Assembly (NCBI GenBank): GCA_009911175.1
Contig: QXWX01000017.1
Location: 28,784-92,783, forward strand
From: Lachnospiraceae bacterium
GTDB lineage: Bacteria > Bacillota_A > Clostridia > Lachnospirales > Lachnospiraceae
DNA: 64,000 nucleotides
Direction: 5' to 3'
Below the pieces are notes generated by a model that did no database searches, was not told the DNA's origin, and saw only the letters and a program-made list of their open reading frames with translations. A program made the translations under genes and the position numbers. Positions 59,684 to 64,000 of this stretch are shown here, piece by piece (position 1 is the first letter of the stretch; the number at the start of each line of letters is the position of its first letter).

Positions 59684-62455
59684 TTACATTTCTTTCTTTT
59701 CTTCAAACACAATCGTTACCTTAAACAGATCCCCGTCCAGATACAGCTCGAACTTTCCTCCCTGCATCTCCGTCAGGCTTTTTGCGATGGACAATCCCAA
59801 TCCGCTGCCCTCGGTGCTCCGGGAGACATCCCCCCGGATGAAACGCTCGGTCAGCTCATCTGAAGAAAAATTCAACGGCTGCTCGGAGACATTTTTCAGT
59901 GAAAAGAGGATCTGCTTCCCATCCTTTTTCAGATCCGCATAGACGCGGGTTCCCGGCATGGCGTATTTTGCGGCATTGTTGAAGATATTTTCCAGCACCC
60001 GCCACATACGGCGTCCGTCTACATGAATGACGGCCGGTTCCTCGGGCAGGGAAGCGACGACCTTGAGCTGCCTTGCGTCCATCTTTTCCGACAGCTCCCC
60101 GATGGTCTGGTTCAGCATTTCCACCAGGTCCACATCCATATATTCCAGCGAGATATTGCCGCTGCTCACTTTGGACGCTTCCACCACATCCTCCGTCAGC
60201 GTTTTCAGTCTCTGCGCCTTCATTTCCAAGATATCCAGATATCCCTTCACCTTGGGGTCGTCAAAATTTTCCCGTTTTAAAAGATCCACGTAATTGATGA
60301 TGGAGGTCAGGGGCGTCTTGATATCGTGGGACACATTGGTGATCAGGTCGGTTTTCAGCCGCTCGTCCCGCATGCTTTTTTCCACCGCCCGCTGGAGGCC
60401 GCTTCCGATATTCTCAAGATTCTCTGACATATCCTGATAATCCCCCCCCTGGAATTTTTTGACGGGAAATTTGTAATCCAGGCTGCCTGCGGCGATCTCC
60501 TTGATCCCGTCCTTGAGCTGCTGCTTTTCCAATGCGTTTCGAATCAGGAATACCGCTGCCACAGCTTCCGCAAGAAACATCAGAAAGGCAAGCGGCGCGG
60601 GGATCCCATATCCTGCCGCCACACAGAACCAGTGGAAAAGGACAAATACGCCGTATGCCGCTGCCACCTTCCATAACACCTGGCGCTGCCGCCAGAATGT
60701 CTGCGCGCATCCGAAGCATGCTGCCACCGCTTTTTTGCTCCATATAAGAAGTATTCTCAGGATACTGTCCTTCCAGAGCGTGCGGCCCTTGATCCGGCGC
60801 GCCAGGGACAGCCAGCCGATCAGGAAGCAAACCGCCGTCACTGCCGTGTAAACGGAGATCACAATGACATCTTCTGTTGTCATTTCAAATCCATAATAGT
60901 AAAAGCTCCCGTCCGGAGTGTACTCTACTGCACTCACCCCGCGCCAGGCCGAACTCAGCAGGAACGTAGCCGCCAGCCAGGGAAGGAATACCAGCGCCGC
61001 GGACAGCTCCGTTTTCCATCGGTCAAAGGGATGCAGATACAGTTCGCCGTCTTCCTCCGGCCTGCGTCCCGCGGTCACGGTCAGCCAGACCAGTGCCCCA
61101 AGAAGCAGGATCACGGAAATGACCAAAGCCTTTGCCGCTTTGTTGATATAAGGCACATATTGATTATAATTTTCTGATGCCCTGCGGAAAATGTCATTGA
61201 TTGGATAGGAGGTTTCCACAGCTGCCGCCACGGTATAATTCTTCCCAAGGCGATCCTCATACCAGTGGTTATGGTTTCTCCAGTATGCCCCTGCCTCCTC
61301 TTCCAGATTCAGATTGCTCTCGCACGCTTCCGAATCCGGTTTCAGGATCATATAGCGCAGATCCGCGTCATTTTTGATGGATGCCAGACTCTCCTCCACA
61401 TCTTTATAGTTCTGAAACCCGGCATGATTTGTGTAAACCGCTTTTTCGTCTTCATCTACAAACAGATATATGAAATTCGTTTCTCCCTCTTTAAAGAGGC
61501 TATATTCTTCTTTGTATTGGCTGTACATAGATGCAATGCTGTTCAGCGTATACTCCAGGCTGTCATATACCTGGGAAAGCTTTCCGTTCAGCGCCGGTAT
61601 CCGATTCACAGCCGTCAGGATATTCTTCGCGCCCTCCGGGGCATATGCTTCCCGGATCTGCCCGCCGTCATATTTCCAGACATCCGTGTATAAGAGTTCT
61701 CCATCTGCGTTCCACACGAGCTTGTTTTCTCCATCCGGGATATAACCGTTTTCCAGCGCCTCTAAAAACTGCTCCTCGTCGTCAGACTCCAGGCGCAGGC
61801 CGCCGTCCGACAACTGCTTTTTGAACTCCTTCATCACATAGTAATAGTAGGTTCCGTCCGGCTTCCGGCAGACCATGATGCTGTCATCCTCATATGGACT
61901 GTAATACATACGCTCCATATCGCCCGATACGCCCCACTCCACCAGGTCCCCAAGCCTGTATTCCAGGCCGGAACGCACATCATCCTCACTGAGCTCTGCG
62001 GTATCCGTACCAGATGCGTCCTCCTCACTGAGGATCACCGTATCAGATGCAAGATCTGTATCTCCCGCGCCTTCCGCAGCCTCTGTGCTATATAAATCTG
62101 CACCATATGAACCCTCTGTGCCGTCGTCCGAACTGTACGCAGTATCTATTCCAGCGCTGTCAGCCGCATATTCCAGGATATCGATCCGTTTATCCGGATC
62201 ATATTTTCCGTCCGTTTCCAGCAGCCTGGCCGCATCCACACGTTCCATTTTTGTTGCGATCGCAGACATCATATTGTTCAAAAAGCTGTCTGTTTCCTCA
62301 TAGGGCCTCCGCTCTTTGCTAAATGCGTCCGCCGGTGTCACAATATCCGGGAAACCCGCCAGCAGCACAAAGCTCAGCGTCCCGATCACCGCCGTCATCA
62401 GCACGGTCAGGAGCAGCAGGAGCTTTACGGCCGCATGCCGATACCATTTCTTCAT
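59684..62455 (-). CDS. Sensor histidine kinase (VanS/OmpR-partner type)
   Basis: 923 residues, unusually long. A first membrane segment at about 10-32 is followed by an extracytoplasmic domain of about 400 residues with an acidic low-complexity stretch (EEDASGTDTAELSEDDV). Then a cluster of membrane segments (about 450-640; YINKAAKALVISVILLLGALVWLTV, FYYYGFEMTTEDVIVISVYTAVTAVCFLIGWLSL and others) precedes the kinase core. The H-box is ITNVSHDIKTPLTSIINYVDLL (His about 720), N-box NIFNNAAKYA and G-box GSGLGLSIAKSL. The linked response regulator is 18 bases upstream. The signal sensed is unknown. Confidence 0.92.
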   Translation of the reverse strand: MKKWYRHAAVKLLLLLTVLMTAVIGTLSFVLLAGFPDIVTPADAFSKERRPYEETDSFLNNMMSAIATKMERVDAARLLETDGKYDPDKRIDILEYAADSAGIDTAYSSDDGTEGSYGADLYSTEAAEGAGDTDLASDTVILSEEDASGTDTAELSEDDVRSGLEYRLGDLVEWGVSGDMERMYYSPYEDDSIMVCRKPDGTYYYYVMKEFKKQLSDGGLRLESDDEEQFLEALENGYIPDGENKLVWNADGELLYTDVWKYDGGQIREAYAPEGAKNILTAVNRIPALNGKLSQVYDSLEYTLNSIASMYSQYKEEYSLFKEGETNFIYLFVDEDEKAVYTNHAGFQNYKDVEESLASIKNDADLRYMILKPDSEACESNLNLEEEAGAYWRNHNHWYEDRLGKNYTVAAAVETSYPINDIFRRASENYNQYVPYINKAAKALVISVILLLGALVWLTVTAGRRPEEDGELYLHPFDRWKTELSAALVFLPWLAATFLLSSAWRGVSAVEYTPDGSFYYYGFEMTTEDVIVISVYTAVTAVCFLIGWLSLARRIKGRTLWKDSILRILLIWSKKAVAACFGCAQTFWRQRQVLWKVAAAYGVFVLFHWFCVAAGYGIPAPLAFLMFLAEAVAAVFLIRNALEKQQLKDGIKEIAAGSLDYKFPVKKFQGGDYQDMSENLENIGSGLQRAVEKSMRDERLKTDLITNVSHDIKTPLTSIINYVDLLKRENFDDPKVKGYLDILEMKAQRLKTLTEDVVEASKVSSGNISLEYMDVDLVEMLNQTIGELSEKMDARQLKVVASLPEEPAVIHVDGRRMWRVLENIFNNAAKYAMPGTRVYADLKKDGKQILFSLKNVSEQPLNFSSDELTERFIRGDVSRSTEGSGLGLSIAKSLTEMQGGKFELYLDGDLFKVTIVFEEKKEM

Positions 62456-62473
62456 ACTCTATCATCCTTTCAC

Positions 62474-63178
62474 TCAATGTCTTTCCAGCTTTTCAATCTT
62501 ATAGCCCACGCCCCAGACCACCTTCAGGTATCTGGGATCCTTCGGATTGATCTCAATCTTCTCCCGGATATGGCGGATATGTACCGCCACCGTGTTGTCC
62601 GCCCCGATGGCCTCCTCGTTCCAGATGGATTCGTAGATCTGGCCGATGGAAAATACCCTTCCCTGGTTGCGCATCAGAAGCTTTAAGATATTGTACTCAA
62701 TGGGGGTCAGCTTCACCGGTTCCCCGTCCACGGTCACTTCCTTCAGGTCGTCATTCATCCGCAGGCCGCCTGTCTCATAGATGGTCTCGGACTCTTCCTT
62801 TGCCGTGCCGCCGAGCTGGGTGTATCTTCTGAGCTGTGATTTTGCCCGCGCCACCAGCTCCAACGGGTTGAACGGCTTTGTTACATAATCGTCGGCTCCC
62901 ACGTTGAGCCCCAGGATCTTGTCTACGTCCTCCGACTTTGCCGACAGGATAATGATCGGGATGCTGTGCTTCTCCCGGATCTTCAATGTGGCATGGATTC
63001 CGTCCAGTCTGGGCATCATCACATCCAGGATCAGCAGATGGACATCCTCCGTCTCCAGGAGTTTCAGCGCCTGCATTCCGTCGTAAGCCTTCAGGATACG
63101 GTAGCCTTCCTGGGACAGATATATTTCGATTGCTTCTACGATTTCTTTGTCATCGTCACATACTAAAATATTATACAT
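62474..63178 (-). CDS. OmpR-family response regulator
   Basis: 234 residues. The receiver has the acidic pair CDDD near the start, phospho-acceptor Asp52 in LLILDVMMPRLDG, Thr/Ser in IIILSAKSE and Lys in DYVTKPF. The C-terminal winged helix (about 135-230) contains LTPIEYNILKLLMRNQGRVFSIGQIYESIWN and VHIRHIREKIE. VanR-like in sequence and partner order. GGGAGGTGA precedes the ATG. It is cotranscribed with the large sensor kinase. Confidence 0.96.
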   Translation of the reverse strand: MYNILVCDDDKEIVEAIEIYLSQEGYRILKAYDGMQALKLLETEDVHLLILDVMMPRLDGIHATLKIREKHSIPIIILSAKSEDVDKILGLNVGADDYVTKPFNPLELVARAKSQLRRYTQLGGTAKEESETIYETGGLRMNDDLKEVTVDGEPVKLTPIEYNILKLLMRNQGRVFSIGQIYESIWNEEAIGADNTVAVHIRHIREKIEINPKDPRYLKVVWGVGYKIEKLERH

Positions 63179-63410
63179 TCCTTATCACCTCCCTTGTATT
63201 ATACATGATATCCCGCAATTTTTAATAAGGAAGCAGGAAATTTCTTATGAAATTATTAAAATTTCAATTTTTTGCGCAGTGATAAGTGTCATGCGGTTTT
63301 TACCACGATCCCTTGTAAACAGTGGGTTTTCAGAACATGAATAACCGCTTTTTAATTCCTTAAAATACGAATAATCTTTAAATACGTTAGTGACAAATTA
63401 GCGACAAAAT

Positions 63411-63451
63411 CCACAGCCCGGAATAAGTTTCAGTTCCGGGCTGTGGGTGTT
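63411..63451. terminator. Bidirectional terminator-like hairpin
   Basis: CCACAGCCCGGAA (63411-63423) pairs perfectly with TTCCGGGCTGTGG (63434-63446), followed by GTGTTTTT. On the other strand ATTTTG follows. It lies between the tRNA-like gene and the response regulator. The rest of 63179-63410 shows only AT-rich sequence. Confidence 0.8.
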
Positions 63452-63508
63452 TTTAATCCAGTGTGCAAATAAGGACATGTTGCCTTCTGTTTCTTCTAAA
63501 TTAAACTC

Positions 63509-63593
63509 CGCCAGACAGACAGGATTCGAACCTGCGCGCCCTGCCGGGCGGCTGCCGGAATCGGCACACCTTACCATTCAGTCACTGTCTGGC
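63509..63593 (-). tRNA. tRNA-like gene with an extended acceptor and non-canonical anticodon arm
   Basis: On the minus strand GCCAGACAG pairs with CTGTCTGGC over 9 bases and is followed by G at the discriminator position. The T arm GCAGG-TTCGAAT-CCTGT is normal. A D-loop-like AATGGTAAGG is present. Between D and T arms are TGCCG-ATTC-CGGCA and CGCCC-GGCA-GGGCG, the first replacing a normal 17-base anticodon arm (5-bp stem, 7-base loop) and the second resembling a long variable arm as in Ser/Leu. CCA is not encoded. It could be an allo-tRNA-like species, a phage-borne tRNA or a decayed tRNA. No amino acid can be assigned. Confidence 0.45.
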
Positions 63594-63601
63594 TGCGAAG
63601 T

Positions 63602-64000
63602 CTATTTTCCATTTCTTGCAAGAACTTTGGCCAGTTTCTCAAAGTCCTCGTCTGAATAAACATGCGTTTTCAGATCCCTTCCGGTATGCCGCTTATACAT
63701 ATCCATGATAACCTTCTTTTCTGCTCCTGATGAAAAGCCATGCAACGCATATCCGTCAAAATAATACTGCCCTTTTCCATTTTTCGCCTGAACGATCTCT
63801 CTCATGTCTTCTTCCTCCTCTGATTTCAACTCTAATTTCCCAATTCCAAACGCATCCAGGATCCCGCATGCAATATCATCCATCCTGGAATTAAATATCC
63901 GGACATCCTCTGCGTTTGTAATAAATCCAAATTCTACCAGACGGTAATTATACCCACATGCGGCCGCTCTGTTCGGATTTGCAAGGTCATTTCTCCCAAC
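63602..64000 (-). CDS. N-acetylmuramoyl-L-alanine amidase/endolysin, partial
   Basis: The gene runs off the window; the last 132 codons are here. The upstream part translates as NDLANPNRAAACGYNYRLVEFGFITNAEDVRIF, where LVEFGFITNAED matches the C-terminal catalytic strand of Amidase_3 zinc amidases (its Glu is a catalytic residue). A linker and a C-terminal module of about 60 residues follow (GQYYFDGYALHGFSSGAEKKVIMDMYKRHTGRDLKTHVYSDEDFEKLAKVLARNGK). It may be a phage endolysin or a sporulation/autolysis amidase. The start cannot be seen. The stop lies 9 bases before the tRNA-like sequence. Confidence 0.75.
   Translation of the reverse strand, partial: VGRNDLANPNRAAACGYNYRLVEFGFITNAEDVRIFNSRMDDIACGILDAFGIGKLELKSEEEEDMREIVQAKNGKGQYYFDGYALHGFSSGAEKKVIMDMYKRHTGRDLKTHVYSDEDFEKLAKVLARNGK

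Noticed and set aside
63447..63659. 70-codon plus-strand frame containing QTGFEPARP
   Set aside because: GFEPxxP-type peptides are typical false translations across tRNA genes; the frame runs through the tRNA-like sequence.

Overview
The window looks like a chromosome segment of a spore-forming gut Clostridium-type anaerobe, most likely a Lachnospiraceae member. The reasons are the clostridial order hup-rqcP-yabP-yabQ-divIC-spoIIE, a CotS-type coat protein, GH42/GH3/GH2 glycosidases, a YtrA-type GntR with ABC genes, VanR/VanS-like signalling, and families (DUF6179/DUF6323, DUF975-CmpB) I associate with Lachnospiraceae. Species cannot be named from the sequence alone.

Layout. 1-0.9 kb: a gene tail, then a YefM/YoeB toxin-antitoxin pair with its operator inside the promoter. 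1-15 kb (almost all minus strand): GH42 beta-galactosidase, NYN-domain protein, phosphodiesterase, the sporulation/division cluster, HU, phosphoglucomutase, coat kinase-fold protein, CCA-adding enzyme and AsnRS. 15.2-17.4 kb (plus): a self-regulated YtrA-ABC operon. 17.4-22.8 kb: FapA-like protein, NSS transporter, and an AAA-ATPase/PD-(D/E)XK protein. 22.9-28.3 kb: GH3 beta-glucosidase, AraC regulator and a WYL-TfoX-GyrI operon. 28.4-32.8 kb: an unusual HTH-PurM fusion divergent from a two-gene SDR plus Old-Yellow-Enzyme-type reductase operon. 33-42.7 kb: a seven-gene minus-strand operon (GH2 hydrolase, alkaline-phosphatase-fold phosphodiesterase, four-component ABC importer, OPA-type MFS transporter) divergent from an ArsR-type regulator; I read it as an uptake and cleavage system for a phosphorylated or phosphodiester-linked glycoside. 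43-45 kb: DUF975-CmpB membrane protein. 45-52 kb: a sugar-acid catabolic locus (KDG-type kinase, IlvD/Edd dehydratase, GntP permease, FadR-type and PucR regulators). 52-53 kb: a 52-residue orphan protein and a preQ1-riboswitch-controlled QueT transporter. 53-63 kb: a membrane-anchored C39-like protein, an Xre regulator with repeat tail, the DUF6179/DUF6323 pair, and a two-component system. 63.4-64 kb: a tRNA-like sequence and the end of an endolysin-type amidase, perhaps the edge of a prophage.

Intergenic DNA holds several dispersed hairpin-rich repeats: a 147-bp element with 15-bp terminal inverted repeats (two near-identical copies in opposite orientation plus fragments), a second element present as an apparently empty and an 80-bp-filled site, 65-bp tandem units at two loci, and a widespread AGGAACTGTGCAAAAATAA-type hairpin. 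Two genes of the 33-41 kb operon carry in-frame low-complexity expansions, one of them a perfect-period 33-bp minisatellite.

The most promising unexplained items are the HTH-PurM fusion with the divergent reductase operon, the phosphodiesterase/GH2/ABC/OPA operon, the tRNA-like gene and the repeat families. All functions are read from sequence by eye; no searches were run.
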